From CAZOKZ01 sp964580585 (GTDB taxonomy: Bacteria > Sumerlaeota > Sumerlaeia > SLMS01 > JAHLLQ01), in contig CAZOKZ010000012.1 in assembly GCA_964580585.1 (NCBI GenBank), positions 1-64,000 of the forward strand: a stretch of DNA of 64,000 nt. The letters are read 5' to 3'. Below the pieces are notes generated by a model. That model saw nothing but the letters and a program-made list of their open reading frames with translations. It was not told the origin of the DNA and ran no database searches. Shown here in pieces: positions 25,984-35,441 of the stretch (position 1 is its first letter; every line of letters begins with the position of its first letter). The position numbers and the translations under genes were made by a program.

Positions 25984-27906
25984 ATGATGGGCAAAGTTTA
26001 CCTTGTTGGCGCCGGCCCCGGCGATCCTGGACTGCTCACGATGCGTGGGCACGACTTGATCTCGCGTGCCGATGTGATTTTGTACGATTCGCTCAGCAGC
26101 CCCGAACTGCTTGAAACCGCGCAAGCTAGCTGTGAGAAAATTTTCGTCGGCAAACGCGCCGGGCAGCATCATGTTATCCAAAAACGTATCAACGAATTGC
26201 TCGTTCAATACGCGCAACAGGGTAAAACCGTTGTACGACTGAAGGGCGGCGATCCGTACCTTTATGGGCGTGGCGGTGAAGAAGCCCTGGTTTGTCGGGA
26301 AGCCGGCATTTCGTTTGAAGTCGTACCCGGCATCACGTCGGCGCTGGCGGTTCCGGCTTACGCTGGCATTCCGGTTCTGCAACGTGGCGTGGCGGGTACA
26401 GTGATGATCCTGCACGGACGATTGCGCGACCACCATTCGGCGCTTTCCGCCAAAGTCGTCGCCGAAGGCGAACGCCTCAGTCCCGAATCCATGGTGACCG
26501 AAGAAGCCCCGGTCGAAGAAATGGTCATCAGCGGCGGCAAGTACTCGCCCGATTCCCAACCCACGCTCGAAGTGGATATGAGCGAATTCCTGGGCGAGTC
26601 GGAAAAAAAGAAGGAGGAGGACGCGCCTGCTCCACCACCGCAAACCGAGGGTCTGCAGGAACCCGACAAACCCGAAAAGCGAGGTGGCATCAAGATCAGT
26701 CGCCGCAAGCGCGAGAAGGTGGAGAAGGAATCCAGCGAAAGTTTCCGCCTGCGAATGGAGGCGGAAAAAATCTCGCCCACTGCATCGCGTTACACCGCGA
26801 CGGCAACCCCATCGGGCGAGCGAGACGTGCCGCTCGACCTGGATTGGAGCGCCGTTTGCCGCGCCGCCGACACGCTGATTTTCCTGATGTTTCTGGGAAC
26901 GATGGATGAAATTCGCGCGGGGCTCCTGCGCGGCGGACGCGACCCCCAGGAGCCGGTCGCTGCTATTCAATGGGGCACCACGGCTCGCCAACGCACGGTG
27001 GTTTCCACCATCGACGCGTTTCCCAACGTGATCCGGAGCGAAAATCTCGCCGCCCCTGCCGTTTTGGTTATTGGCGAAGTCGTCAACCTGCGCGAGAAAC
27101 TCAGTTTTTACGAAAATCGCTCCATGTTTGGCTGGAAAGTCGCGGTGACCGAACCCGATTCCACGCGCGGCGACATCTCCACCCGTCTCGCCGATGAAGG
27201 CGCCTCTGCGTTGAGCGTCCCTGCCCTGCTGGCGCCTCCTCTGGCGGAATCGCCCAAGGAATTATTGGCGCTTGCCGAAGATTTTCACAAAGCGACACAC
27301 CTGATTATCTCACGCGAAGACCTCGTCGAATCGTTTCAGAACTCCATGCGCCGGTCGGGTTTCGACGTTTGGGATCTCTATCGCCGGGTACGCGTGTTGG
27401 CCGTGGGCGACAAAACCGCGCAGTTGCTTGCCCAGGAAGAAGTTCTGGCGATCACCGCCGAACCACCCGTGCGTAGCTCCGCATTCAAAGACGCTTACGA
27501 CCTGAGTTTCAAAAAAAGCCACGCCATCGTGATCGAAGCCGCCGATGAATGGGGCGACCTGGCAGACGACCTGGAAGAAGCAGGGGCACATGTCACGAAT
27601 TTACCCGTACGCCCTTCGCTGCCGAACGAAGAAGCCCTTGGGAAATTGCGCGACGCCATCGAGCACGACGAAATGAACGCCGTCGCCTTCCAATCCGTTG
27701 GCGCAGCCAAAGCGCTCGGCGAATTCTGGGGGCCCAAGTTGACCAAACAACTTCTCGGACGCGTCATCGTCGCCGCGCAAACCGATGAAATCGCCAATGT
27801 GCTCGTGCATTACCATGTCACGGTTCATGCGTGTGCAAAAAACGCATCGCCCGAAGCCTTGGTCAAAGCGTTGGTGGAGTATCGCAGCTTGCCAGGACAA
27901 AAATGA
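25984..27906 (+). CDS. cobA-hemD: Uroporphyrinogen-III C-methyltransferase/synthase fusion (CobA-HemD)
   Basis: 640 residues. The N-terminal SUMT domain has VYLVGAGPGDPGLLT, VVRLKGGDPYLYGRGGEEA, VVPGITSALAVPAYAGIP and, after the insertion, LIFLMFLGTMDEI, PVAAIQWGTTARQRTV and PAVLVIGEVVNLREKL. The C-terminal HemD-like domain starts near residue 381 (GWKVAVTEPDSTRGD) and ends AQTDEIANVLVHYHVTVHACAKNASPEALVKAL. The pair closes uroporphyrinogen III and methylates it to precorrin-2 for siroheme or cobalamin. Odd: about 130 charged, low-complexity residues (roughly 150-284, with SEKKKEED and SRRKREKVEKE) interrupt SUMT between HGRLRD and DLDWSAVC. Start MMGK at 25984; the frame opens earlier at 25906. 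Divergent from recA. Confidence 0.87.
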   Translation: MMGKVYLVGAGPGDPGLLTMRGHDLISRADVILYDSLSSPELLETAQASCEKIFVGKRAGQHHVIQKRINELLVQYAQQGKTVVRLKGGDPYLYGRGGEEALVCREAGISFEVVPGITSALAVPAYAGIPVLQRGVAGTVMILHGRLRDHHSALSAKVVAEGERLSPESMVTEEAPVEEMVISGGKYSPDSQPTLEVDMSEFLGESEKKKEEDAPAPPPQTEGLQEPDKPEKRGGIKISRRKREKVEKESSESFRLRMEAEKISPTASRYTATATPSGERDVPLDLDWSAVCRAADTLIFLMFLGTMDEIRAGLLRGGRDPQEPVAAIQWGTTARQRTVVSTIDAFPNVIRSENLAAPAVLVIGEVVNLREKLSFYENRSMFGWKVAVTEPDSTRGDISTRLADEGASALSVPALLAPPLAESPKELLALAEDFHKATHLIISREDLVESFQNSMRRSGFDVWDLYRRVRVLAVGDKTAQLLAQEEVLAITAEPPVRSSAFKDAYDLSFKKSHAIVIEAADEWGDLADDLEEAGAHVTNLPVRPSLPNEEALGKLRDAIEHDEMNAVAFQSVGAAKALGEFWGPKLTKQLLGRVIVAAQTDEIANVLVHYHVTVHACAKNASPEALVKALVEYRSLPGQK

Positions 27907-28119
27907 ACGGAAGGATGAAGGATGGAGAGTCTCATATTATTCTATTATTTTCAATGGAATTCGCTCATCCCGGTTAATATTCTGGAATGACAGTTTTTAC
28001 GATTTACCCAAAGTCGTGGCAACTTGTCACCTTTTTTGCCTTAAAAATCATCCTTCATCCCTTATCCCTCATCCTTAAATTTTCAACCACTCACTCTAAA
28101 TAAAGGACCCCCCTTCTCT

Positions 28120-28899
28120 ATGCAAACGATCATCGAATCCGCTTGGGAAACTCGCCAGGATGGCGTTTCAGACGAAACGCGAGCGGCGGTAAAAGAAACG
28201 TTGGCTGCACTTTCGGCAGGCAAAATCCGCGTTGCCGAACGCAACGACGACGGCAGTTACAAAGTGAACGAATGGATCAAGAAAGCAATCCTGCTGCACT
28301 TTGCCACGGCGCAAATGCACGCGATGGAAGCTGGCGCGTTGCACTTCTTCGACAAGGTGGACGTGCGCGGAAACTGGGAAGGCAGCGGTGCGCGCATCGT
28401 GCCCCCCGCCACCGTGCGCGAAGGCGCCTATATCGCCCCTGGAGCGATCCTGATGCCGAGCTACGTCAACATCGGCGCCTACGTCGATAGCGGCACGATG
28501 GTGGATACGTGGGCGACGGTCGGTAGTTGTGCGCAGATCGGCAAGAATTGCCACCTGAGCGGCGGCGTCGGCATCGGCGGCGTGCTCGAACCCATGCAAG
28601 CCACGCCGGTCATCATCGAAGACAACGTGTTCATCGGTGCGCGGGGCGAAGTAGCCGAGGGCTGCATCGTGCGCGAAGGCGCGGTGATGGCGATGGGTTG
28701 TTACCTGGGCAAATCGACGAAAATCTATAACGCCATGACGGGCGAAACGTCGTTTGGCGAAATTCCGCAACGCGCGGTCGTCGTGCCAGGCACACTAGCC
28801 AGCCGCGACGGTTCGCACCACACGTATGCGCTGATCATCAAAAAAATCCGCGACGAAAAAACCGATGCTCGCACGGCGTTGAATGAAATCCTGCGCTGA
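28120..28899 (+). CDS. dapD: Tetrahydrodipicolinate N-succinyltransferase
   Basis: 259 residues. It transfers succinyl from succinyl-CoA to tetrahydrodipicolinate in the lysine/meso-DAP pathway. The N-terminal helical domain is followed by a left-handed beta-helix of hexapeptide repeats: RIVPPATVREGAYIAPGAILMPSYVNIGAYVDSGTMVDTWATVGSC (in repeats), GGVGIGGVLEP, VIIEDNVFIGARGEV, and the C-terminal PQRAVVVPGTLASRDG. The presence of DapD implies the succinylase branch. It stands alone, 213 bases after cobA-hemD; that spacer holds no credible gene. A terminator follows within the next 70 bases. Confidence 0.94.
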   Translation: MQTIIESAWETRQDGVSDETRAAVKETLAALSAGKIRVAERNDDGSYKVNEWIKKAILLHFATAQMHAMEAGALHFFDKVDVRGNWEGSGARIVPPATVREGAYIAPGAILMPSYVNIGAYVDSGTMVDTWATVGSCAQIGKNCHLSGGVGIGGVLEPMQATPVIIEDNVFIGARGEVAEGCIVREGAVMAMGCYLGKSTKIYNAMTGETSFGEIPQRAVVVPGTLASRDGSHHTYALIIKKIRDEKTDARTALNEILR

Positions 28900-28919
28900 A
28901 AAAGCGACAACTTTGGATG

Positions 28920-28969
28920 CGAGGATCAAAAAAAGAGCCTCTTACTCAATTCGATTTGATCCTCGTTTT
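28920..28969 (+). terminator. Terminator after dapD
   Basis: An 11-base perfect stem (CGAGGATCAAA/TTTGATCCTCG, 24-base loop with an inner AAGAG/CTCTT hairpin) is followed by TTTT. It separates dapD from the AT-rich gene downstream. Confidence 0.65.
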
Positions 28970-29038
28970 CCAAAAACAGTGCACTTACCAGGAGGTTTCA
29001 TCACAAGAATATTACAAATAGCACGACAGGAAAAGGCT

Positions 29039-30259
29039 ATGCAGGGTGATTATCGCAACAATCATTATGTACCAATCTGGTATCAAAAGCGGTTCGTGCC
29101 AAAGGATCAAATTGACAACGAACTATACTATTTAGACCTTAAACCAGGTCTTTTCAGAGACCCACGCGGATTTATTCATCAAAGAAAAGATTTTAAGCGT
29201 CAAGGATTCAGGCTTTGTTTCACACAGAACGACCTTTACACTTTAAGTTTGCATGGCATCGAGTCCCGAGAGATTGAGAAAATATTTTTTGGCTCAATAG
29301 ATAACAATGGCCGCCATGCGGTCGAATATATCGAGAATTTTGTCCACCCTAATTGGAATGATACCGCTATAAATGATTTAATTTTTTATATGAGTGTTCA
29401 AAAATTGCGAACCCCAAAAGGCCTCGGGTGGATTCGTGGACAAGTAAAAGTTCAAGACCGCAATACTGTCTTAGCCGCAATGTTAGAATATCAAAAAATA
29501 TATTGTGCAATCTGGACTGAAGCAGTTTGGCAAATTGCTGACGCCTCAAATTCGAAAACGAAATTCATTATTTCTGATCATCCAATAACCGTTTATAATC
29601 GTAAATATGGACCTCGCTCACAAAAATGCCGAGGATGCAATGATCCCGATATTAGACTTAACGGGACACATACTATTTTCCCTCTCTCTTTAAATAAAAT
29701 TCTTATCCTGACAAATCTCTCATGGGTAAGAAATCCGTATAAATCAGAAGTCCAGATGCGCCCGAATCCAGCATTCTTTCGTCAAGCTATATTTAATTTT
29801 GGTGCCATTCAAGCTCAACGTGTTCTGACTGAACAGGAAGTACTAGAGATCAACTTTATCATAAAAAACCGAGCATTACGTCATATTGCGGCAGCAAAAA
29901 AGGAATGGTTGTATCCAGAAAAATCGGTTTCCAAATCGAACTGGAACCAATTCGGCCATGGCTACTTATTAATGCCGGATCCCCGTTCGGTTGTTTATTC
30001 AGGAAATATCTATATTGGGTACAAAGATGGTACTTCTACTGGATTTGATGAATATGGACACAGGCCTTGGCAGCAGCAATTCCACCACAAAGATCAAAAT
30101 AGTGATTGGAATAATTTCCATCGTTTTCAAGGTGAATTTGCCAGACTATTTGGGCCACATCGTAGAGGCAGAGCGTTTAATTTCATGAAACTTGACAATG
30201 ATCGTGATAGTGATGAGCACCATCGCCATCATTTAAATCAAGAAAAAAGAAGAAAATAA
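29039..30259 (+). CDS. DUF4238-like protein on an AT-rich island
   Basis: 406 residues. The start NNHYVPIWYQKRFV matches the HYVP-x-F-x-x-x-RF opening of DUF4238. The conserved later part includes FIISDHPITVYN and THTIFPLSLNKILILTNL, which also fit that family. Its function is unknown; members are scattered and often lie on accessory DNA. ATG 29039 is chosen because GGAAAAGG precedes it and the family motif follows within ten residues. The C-terminus is an odd His/Arg-rich tail (DEHHRHHLNQEKRRK). Codon use and base composition are much AT-richer than both neighbours, so recent acquisition is likely. The reading frame is intact. Confidence 0.72.
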   Translation: MQGDYRNNHYVPIWYQKRFVPKDQIDNELYYLDLKPGLFRDPRGFIHQRKDFKRQGFRLCFTQNDLYTLSLHGIESREIEKIFFGSIDNNGRHAVEYIENFVHPNWNDTAINDLIFYMSVQKLRTPKGLGWIRGQVKVQDRNTVLAAMLEYQKIYCAIWTEAVWQIADASNSKTKFIISDHPITVYNRKYGPRSQKCRGCNDPDIRLNGTHTIFPLSLNKILILTNLSWVRNPYKSEVQMRPNPAFFRQAIFNFGAIQAQRVLTEQEVLEINFIIKNRALRHIAAAKKEWLYPEKSVSKSNWNQFGHGYLLMPDPRSVVYSGNIYIGYKDGTSTGFDEYGHRPWQQQFHHKDQNSDWNNFHRFQGEFARLFGPHRRGRAFNFMKLDNDRDSDEHHRHHLNQEKRRK

Positions 30260-30316
30260 TGCACACTTCAAAGAACACTTTTCTGTATAAACTAATAAGA
30301 GATTAAATACACTCTT

Positions 30317-31441
30317 CTAATTTAGCTTCAGCTCAAAATCCCCGCCGCCAAGATTTTTGCCGTTCACCACAATTTCCACACGATGAAGACCGGAATAGTA
30401 ACGCCGCGTCGTGATGGGACGAATCGGGTGCGAGCGACTGCTTTTCATTATTTCGCCAGCTTTCAACGTCACATTCTTCCACTTGAATACTTTTGGCGTA
30501 GTTTTGCCATTCGCACGCACGTGATGAACGATATAATCGACAACAAGCGACTGTTCGGTTTTTCCTTTCGAGACTATCTCGACGTCAAATTCCAAATCGC
30601 TCCCAAACTCCACCGTTGGTGTGTTTATCTGAAACCGCGTCATTTCGATTTTCGCTTTGCTATACCCCAACGCTTTTAATGCTCCAGGATGACCAGCCTT
30701 CACGAGAGTGCGTAGCGCGTGACGAACTAATTTCGAGCGTTCGGGAGTGGCATCTTGCAACCAACGCGCTGCAATCTCGACCACCAGATCCGGATGATCT
30801 TTTGCGATGTCGTTCAAATTATTCGCCACCGAACGGCGCACGTATTCTTCGGGGTCGTCTTTTAACTTTTCCAGCAACGGCAAAATCGGCGCGGGATCGT
30901 CGATAAATTCCTTCAATTGCATGGCCCAGGGAAGCCGTGGGCGGGTGCCTTCGCTGACCAGGCGACGGACGTGTTGGTTTTCGTCTTTCGTCCAACGCAT
31001 CAACGTTTTCAAAACCTTGTTGCGGTGATTTTGAATAAAGGGACGGATACTCATTTCCGCTGTGCAGCGAATGGTCATTTCTCGAAGAGCATTCATGGAA
31101 CGCGGCAAATCGTGCTGACCATGGCGTGCCACGTATTCCGTCAGCGAAAGAATCGGCCAGCCGCGAATACCGTTTTCCATCTTGCTGATCGGCGTGCCTT
31201 CATCGGGAGCAAGGCTGGCGACCAATATCTCCACCGCTTGGGGAAAATCATCGGGCAAAAAACGCTCGAGCCCATCGGTCAAACGCAGGGTGCGTTCTTT
31301 CAATTCCAGCTTTTCAAGCCCCTTCATGCAGAAAGCAACGAAACTGGCCTGGTCGAATTCCGGTGCGACACGCGCAAGATGCCCCGCCACCTCGCGAATG
31401 ACTTTCTCGTTAATCATGTTCTTGAACGGTTCGCCCATCAA
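30317..31441 (-). CDS. AlkC-like DNA alkylation repair protein
   Basis: 374 residues, all-helical HEAT-like repeats typical of AlkC/AlkD DNA glycosylases. Family marks are VRRLVSEGTRPRLPWA, EEYVRRSVANNLNDIAKDHPD and LVRHALRTLVKAGHPGALKALGY. After about residue 260 comes a C-terminal beta-rich (Ig-like) domain (TPTVEFGSDLEFDVEIVS ... RYYSGLHRVEIVVNGK), as in AlkC. Expected role: excision of 3-methyladenine-type lesions. No LexA-like palindrome is evident before it. It is not near the lexA-recA block. Confidence 0.85.
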   Translation of the reverse strand: MMGEPFKNMINEKVIREVAGHLARVAPEFDQASFVAFCMKGLEKLELKERTLRLTDGLERFLPDDFPQAVEILVASLAPDEGTPISKMENGIRGWPILSLTEYVARHGQHDLPRSMNALREMTIRCTAEMSIRPFIQNHRNKVLKTLMRWTKDENQHVRRLVSEGTRPRLPWAMQLKEFIDDPAPILPLLEKLKDDPEEYVRRSVANNLNDIAKDHPDLVVEIAARWLQDATPERSKLVRHALRTLVKAGHPGALKALGYSKAKIEMTRFQINTPTVEFGSDLEFDVEIVSKGKTEQSLVVDYIVHHVRANGKTTPKVFKWKNVTLKAGEIMKSSRSHPIRPITTRRYYSGLHRVEIVVNGKNLGGGDFELKLN

Positions 31442-32019
31442 TCACCCACCCGTATGTTTTGAATCGCGCACTTTGCACAAGACAATCTTGCGAAGGCCAC
31501 TTTACCGTCTGCAATGGAAGTTACAAACAAACGAGCCAGAATCATTAGCGCATGTTGAATAATTTCATGGCCAATTTGTTCGAATGATTTCATGGATTTG
31601 GAAATTGAACCTCATTAAACCCGGAACCACCTTGGAGTACGGCAGCTGTACACTTGCTGCAGCTTTCGCGCGTACAACCTTGGTTGCGTGTACGGGTGAT
31701 ATAGATGCTGCATGACTCTGTGGTGGAAAGCGAGAAAACTAATCAGTAAGTTAGCTCAAGAATTTGACGACACAAATAATTCCGGCAAAATATAATCGTA
31801 ATTTAATGGTCGAATCCCCTCTCCGCTCAACCCTTTCCGCAAATTCCCGCCTCGCTCCCTTCAGGACTGGTTGACACCTCGTCGCTTCGTGTCTAACCCC
31901 ATGCGCAACAATGCGGAGGGGGAGTCCCCGCGCCTTCGCGACGAAGAAGTTTTCACCGCGCCGTTCGGACGGCTGTTGTCCGCCGCCGGGCCGGAATTTC
32001 TCACTCGGAGATCATCATC
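31442..32019. other. Intergenic region upstream of pgk
   Basis: No credible gene in 578 bases. At 31634-31661 are words shared with the repeat remnant at 17069 (GGAGTACGG, CACTTGCTGCA). A TATAAT at 31791-31796 lies 21 bases after TTGACG at 31764-31769; the spacing is too long for a standard promoter, so pgk promoter assignment is weak. Confidence 0.35.
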
Positions 32020-33243
32020 ATGGCTAAACTGTCCGTCGATAAATTGGATGTCAAAGGCAAGCGCGTCCTCGTGCGCTGCGATTTCAACGTGCCGCTCGAC
32101 GAAAATCTGAACATCACCGACGACGTGCGCATTACGGCGGCGTTGCCGACGATCAAGCACCTGCTCGATAACGGCGCGAAAGTCATCCTGTGCTCGCATC
32201 TGGGCCGCCCGGACGGCGCGGTGGTGCCGTCGATGAGCCTGAAACCCGTGGCGGCGCGCCTGGGCGAACTGCTCGGCTTCGACGTGCCGCTGGCGCCCGA
32301 TTGCATCGGTCCGGAAGTTGAAAAAATGGCCGCCGAAGTGGCCGAAGGCCGCGCGATTCTGCTGGAAAACGTTCGTTTCCACAAAGAAGAAGACCAGAAA
32401 GCCGATAAGGCGACCAAGCAGTTCAGCGAAGCGCGTTGGGAATTCACGAAGAAGTTGGCCGGTCTGGCCGATTTGTACGTGAACGACGCGTTCGGCACGG
32501 CGCACCGCGACCATTGCTCGACGTGCGGCGTGACGAAGTACCTGAAGACGGCGGCGGCGGGTTTCCTGATCGCGAAGGAACTGAAATATTTGCAGGAATC
32601 GCTCGACCAGCCCAAACGCCCGTTGATGGCGATTCTGGGCGGTGCGAAGGTGGGCAGCAAGATTGGCGTGATTCGCGCGCTGCTGAGCAAAGTGGACGTT
32701 CTGTACCTGGGCGGCGGCATGACGTACACGTTCTTCAAGGCGCAGGGCAAAGAAATCGGCAAGTCGCTCTTTGACGAAGAAACGTTTGAAACGGCCAAGG
32801 AACTTCTGAAGGAATTTGAAGGCGCGAAAGCCAAGGTGATGCTGCCGAGCGACGTGCTGGTGGCCGATAAATTCGGCGCCGACGCGAACACCAAGGTGGT
32901 GGGCGTGGACGACATCCCGGCTGACCTCGAAGGCGTGGACATCGGCACGCAATCGATTGCCGAGGTGTGCGCCGAGTTGGAAAACGCGGGCACGATTATC
33001 TGGAACGGCCCGGTGGGCGTGTTTGAAATCGATCCGTTCGCCAGGGGCACCAAGGCCATCGCCGACAAGATGGCGTCGCTGAAAGACAAGATCACGATCA
33101 TCGGCGGCGGCGACACGGCGGCGGCGATTGCAAAGTATGGTCTGGCCGACGAAGTTTCGCACGTTTCGACGGGCGGCGGCGCGAGCCTGGAATTCCTCGA
33201 AGGCCGCAAGTTGCCGGGCATCGAGGCGTTGAACGAGGCGTAA
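32020..33243 (+). CDS. pgk: Phosphoglycerate kinase
   Basis: 407 residues. It makes ATP from 1,3-bisphosphoglycerate in glycolysis. Marks: KRVLVRCDFNVPLDENLNI at the start (family RxDxNVP), LCSHLGRP, VNDAFGTAHRDHCST, LGGAKVGSKI, IWNGPVGVFE, and the nucleotide-binding IGGGDTAAAIAKYG ... HVSTGGGASLEFLEG. ATG 32020 has GGAG nine bases before it. The codon use is strongly biased towards a few codons, as expected for a highly expressed gene. A good terminator follows. Confidence 0.97.
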   Translation: MAKLSVDKLDVKGKRVLVRCDFNVPLDENLNITDDVRITAALPTIKHLLDNGAKVILCSHLGRPDGAVVPSMSLKPVAARLGELLGFDVPLAPDCIGPEVEKMAAEVAEGRAILLENVRFHKEEDQKADKATKQFSEARWEFTKKLAGLADLYVNDAFGTAHRDHCSTCGVTKYLKTAAAGFLIAKELKYLQESLDQPKRPLMAILGGAKVGSKIGVIRALLSKVDVLYLGGGMTYTFFKAQGKEIGKSLFDEETFETAKELLKEFEGAKAKVMLPSDVLVADKFGADANTKVVGVDDIPADLEGVDIGTQSIAEVCAELENAGTIIWNGPVGVFEIDPFARGTKAIADKMASLKDKITIIGGGDTAAAIAKYGLADEVSHVSTGGGASLEFLEGRKLPGIEALNEA

Positions 33244-33274
33244 GCTTCGTACGTTTTGCAACATTGAAGGCTTC

Positions 33275-33309
33275 AACTCCCGCTTGCTCCACGCAGGCGG
33301 GAGTTTTTT
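33275..33309 (+). terminator. Rho-independent terminator after pgk
   Basis: A 13-base stem (AACTCCCGCTTGC with GCAGGCGGGAGTT, one G-T pair) and 5-base loop, followed by six T. Confidence 0.9.
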
Positions 33310-33353
33310 CATGGGGCAATTGCCCTCATCAATTGTTGCCCGAGGTTTTCGGC

Positions 33354-33830
33354 ATGGAATCCGATCCTGCTTCTGCGACGGAGAAAGCGCCCCAGAGTCT
33401 TGATTCTGAGGGCACAGAGCTGTTTAAACAAATGGAGGCGGAATTCACGCAGGAAAAAAACAAGCGTGAAATGGTATCGGGAGTAGCGGCCATCTTCGCC
33501 GTGTTGTTCGTGATCGGATTTGGGATTCTTGTGCTGACCACAATTTATCAGGCTGAAAGTAAAAGATTAGAAATCGTGGCGAACTACCAATCCGGTCGGT
33601 TGGATCAGGCGCCGCGATCTGTTTTTTTCGATCATTGGCTTTCAATCGGCGTTGGAGTTGGGATGCTGTTCTTTCTCGCGGTGCCGATTGTCCAGGCGTA
33701 TCGTACTCGTCAGCAATCGCAGCGCGAAGAGCAAAGTCTGCAACAGTTTCAGGAACGCATGATCAATGAAGTCGCCAGAAATGAGCAGGAAAAGGCCGAG
33801 TGTGCTCGCAGCGAGAACCTGGAAAATTAG
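33354..33830 (+). CDS. Hypothetical two-pass membrane protein
   Basis: 158 residues from ATG 33354 (GAGG upstream). The order is an acidic N-terminus, a membrane helix (GVAAIFAVLFVIGFGILVLTTI), a short basic loop, a second membrane helix (LSIGVGVGMLFFLAVPIVQAY) and a Gln/Glu-rich coiled-coil-like tail (RQQSQREEQSLQQFQERM). No family recognised. It lies 88 bases before the EEP lipoprotein gene on the same strand. Confidence 0.65.
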   Translation: MESDPASATEKAPQSLDSEGTELFKQMEAEFTQEKNKREMVSGVAAIFAVLFVIGFGILVLTTIYQAESKRLEIVANYQSGRLDQAPRSVFFDHWLSIGVGVGMLFFLAVPIVQAYRTRQQSQREEQSLQQFQERMINEVARNEQEKAECARSENLEN

Positions 33831-33917
33831 TTATTGCTTGCTCACCCGGCCTGCAGTGGTTATGTATTTGCTGATTTAAATCCAAAAGTTATTGGTTTCT
33901 GGGAAGGATATCATGTT

Positions 33918-35372
33918 ATGAACAGACGACTCTCTCACATCCTGCTGGTTCCCTTGATGGCGCTATTTTGTTCGTGTGCCCATCAGGAAACGGAATGGGA
34001 TGCACCGACACAGGCGGCGAAGCCGGTGCCGGATACGATTTCTTTGTTGAGCTTGAATCTGCATGGGTATCATCCGATGGGCGAACAACCCCGGTGGGTG
34101 GAATTCCGCGATGGCAAAATTCAGCCAGCCAACACGGACTTGTTTTTTTTCACGGAGGAAGAGCTTTTCCGTGGCGAGCGTCGTCGCCAGGAAAAACTCG
34201 CGGCAGATTTGCGTGTGTTGCAGCCGGACATTGCGATTTTCCAGGAAGTCGCGGCTGGCTTGCCGCAGCAGGACAAATCGTGCCTGAATTTTTACTTCCG
34301 GCGCGGCGAGTTCGAGGTCGATGGCGAAAATACCGTCTGGCGGTTGGAGCGTAGGTTGCAAGACTTGGGGTACTGGGGCGCGGTGGCGTGCCGGGGCAAT
34401 ATCGGCTGGATAACGGAAAATTACACGTTCGCCGGGCGGCGTATCTGGCGTGGCGAGAGCGAGGAAAACCGCGAGTTGGTGAACGATTTTTACGAAGGCT
34501 TCTATCCCAACGGAATCATTGTCGAAGGATTTGGCATGTTGGTCCGGGCGCCGTGGCGGATTGTGGACCACGAAATGATGACGGTCACTTTCAATGACGG
34601 AGGCGAAACGATTTCATTCGAGGTGGCGACGATCGGTTGGTACGACGGGTATTGGCCCGAAACACCGAATTCGTGGGATGATGGCGCATTGAACAAAACG
34701 GTGCTCGCCGCGGGATATCAACATCGGTGGCTGGCGGTGGCGAATCTGCATGCAGGTCACAAGCTTGCGCACTTCGAGCAAGCGGTGGCGATTCGTCGGG
34801 CGATGGACGATTATGTAAAGAATCGTCCTTTCCCGGAAAATTTTGGCGGCCTGATCATCGCGGGCGACTTTAACGCGCGCCTCTATCGCCCGACCGATAC
34901 GCGAGCGACGGAATACAATGAAATCGCTTCGATTCCGTGGGAAATCGCGAGCGACGACGAGTACAATTTCCGCGTGGACGATGCGCCCGATTCAAGCGCG
35001 GAGTTGATCGAGAAACTGACGGAATTGAACAATGATGGTTACAAGGAATGGGCCACGGTGAATGGACCGAACGCGACGTCGCGCATCGAAACAGCGGTGA
35101 AAAAGTTCTACGACTGGCAACGCGAACAACTGGAAGAGACAGGAACGCTTCCCGTGATGCAGGAAGCGTTTTCCGACGCGCAGGACCGTGACCTGTGTCA
35201 ACCGCCTTCCGTGGCAGGCGCCCATTGTGCACCCGTCGAGCGCATCGATCACATTTTCACCAGTCCCGAGCTGAAAACGCAAAACGCGTTTATTCTCTGG
35301 GGAACCAAAATGTGGCAAAGCACAGAAACCGTTTCCGATCACCCGGGAGTGATGGCTGAATTCTCCTGGTAA
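33918..35372 (+). CDS. Endonuclease/exonuclease/phosphatase-family lipoprotein
   Basis: 484 residues. A signal peptide (RRLSHILLVPLMALFCSC) ends in a plausible but non-ideal lipobox (FCS-C), so it is likely anchored in the envelope facing the periplasm or outside. The EEP catalytic set is visible: SLNLHGYHP (Asn), AIFQEVAAG (Glu), IAGDFNARLYRP (Asp-x-Asn), RIDHIF and VSDHPGVMAEF (Asp-His). It may be an extracellular DNase or phosphodiesterase; the substrate is not evident. ATG 33918 has GGAAGGAT upstream. It is convergent with the toroid protein gene, separated by a palindromic repeat. Confidence 0.8.
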   Translation: MNRRLSHILLVPLMALFCSCAHQETEWDAPTQAAKPVPDTISLLSLNLHGYHPMGEQPRWVEFRDGKIQPANTDLFFFTEEELFRGERRRQEKLAADLRVLQPDIAIFQEVAAGLPQQDKSCLNFYFRRGEFEVDGENTVWRLERRLQDLGYWGAVACRGNIGWITENYTFAGRRIWRGESEENRELVNDFYEGFYPNGIIVEGFGMLVRAPWRIVDHEMMTVTFNDGGETISFEVATIGWYDGYWPETPNSWDDGALNKTVLAAGYQHRWLAVANLHAGHKLAHFEQAVAIRRAMDDYVKNRPFPENFGGLIIAGDFNARLYRPTDTRATEYNEIASIPWEIASDDEYNFRVDDAPDSSAELIEKLTELNNDGYKEWATVNGPNATSRIETAVKKFYDWQREQLEETGTLPVMQEAFSDAQDRDLCQPPSVAGAHCAPVERIDHIFTSPELKTQNAFILWGTKMWQSTETVSDHPGVMAEFSW

Positions 35373-35406
35373 GTGATGGGGATTGGTAGATACCAGAAAA
35401 AATCAA

Positions 35407-35440
35407 TCGAGGGACGGAGAACGAATGCTCCGTCCCTCGA
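35407..35440. repeat. GGGACGGAG hairpin at a convergent gene end
   Basis: Thirteen-base perfect arms (TCGAGGGACGGAG/CTCCGTCCCTCGA) with loop AACGAATG. The flanks are A-rich upstream and T-rich downstream, so it can serve as a terminator on both strands. A near copy lies at 41722. Confidence 0.85.
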
Positions 35441-35441
35441 A

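Noticed and set aside
31861..33312. Long minus-strand frames opposite pgk (483 and 406 codons)
   Set aside because: Shadows caused by strong codon bias of pgk; the translations are Arg/Ala/Phe- or Ser-rich without motifs.
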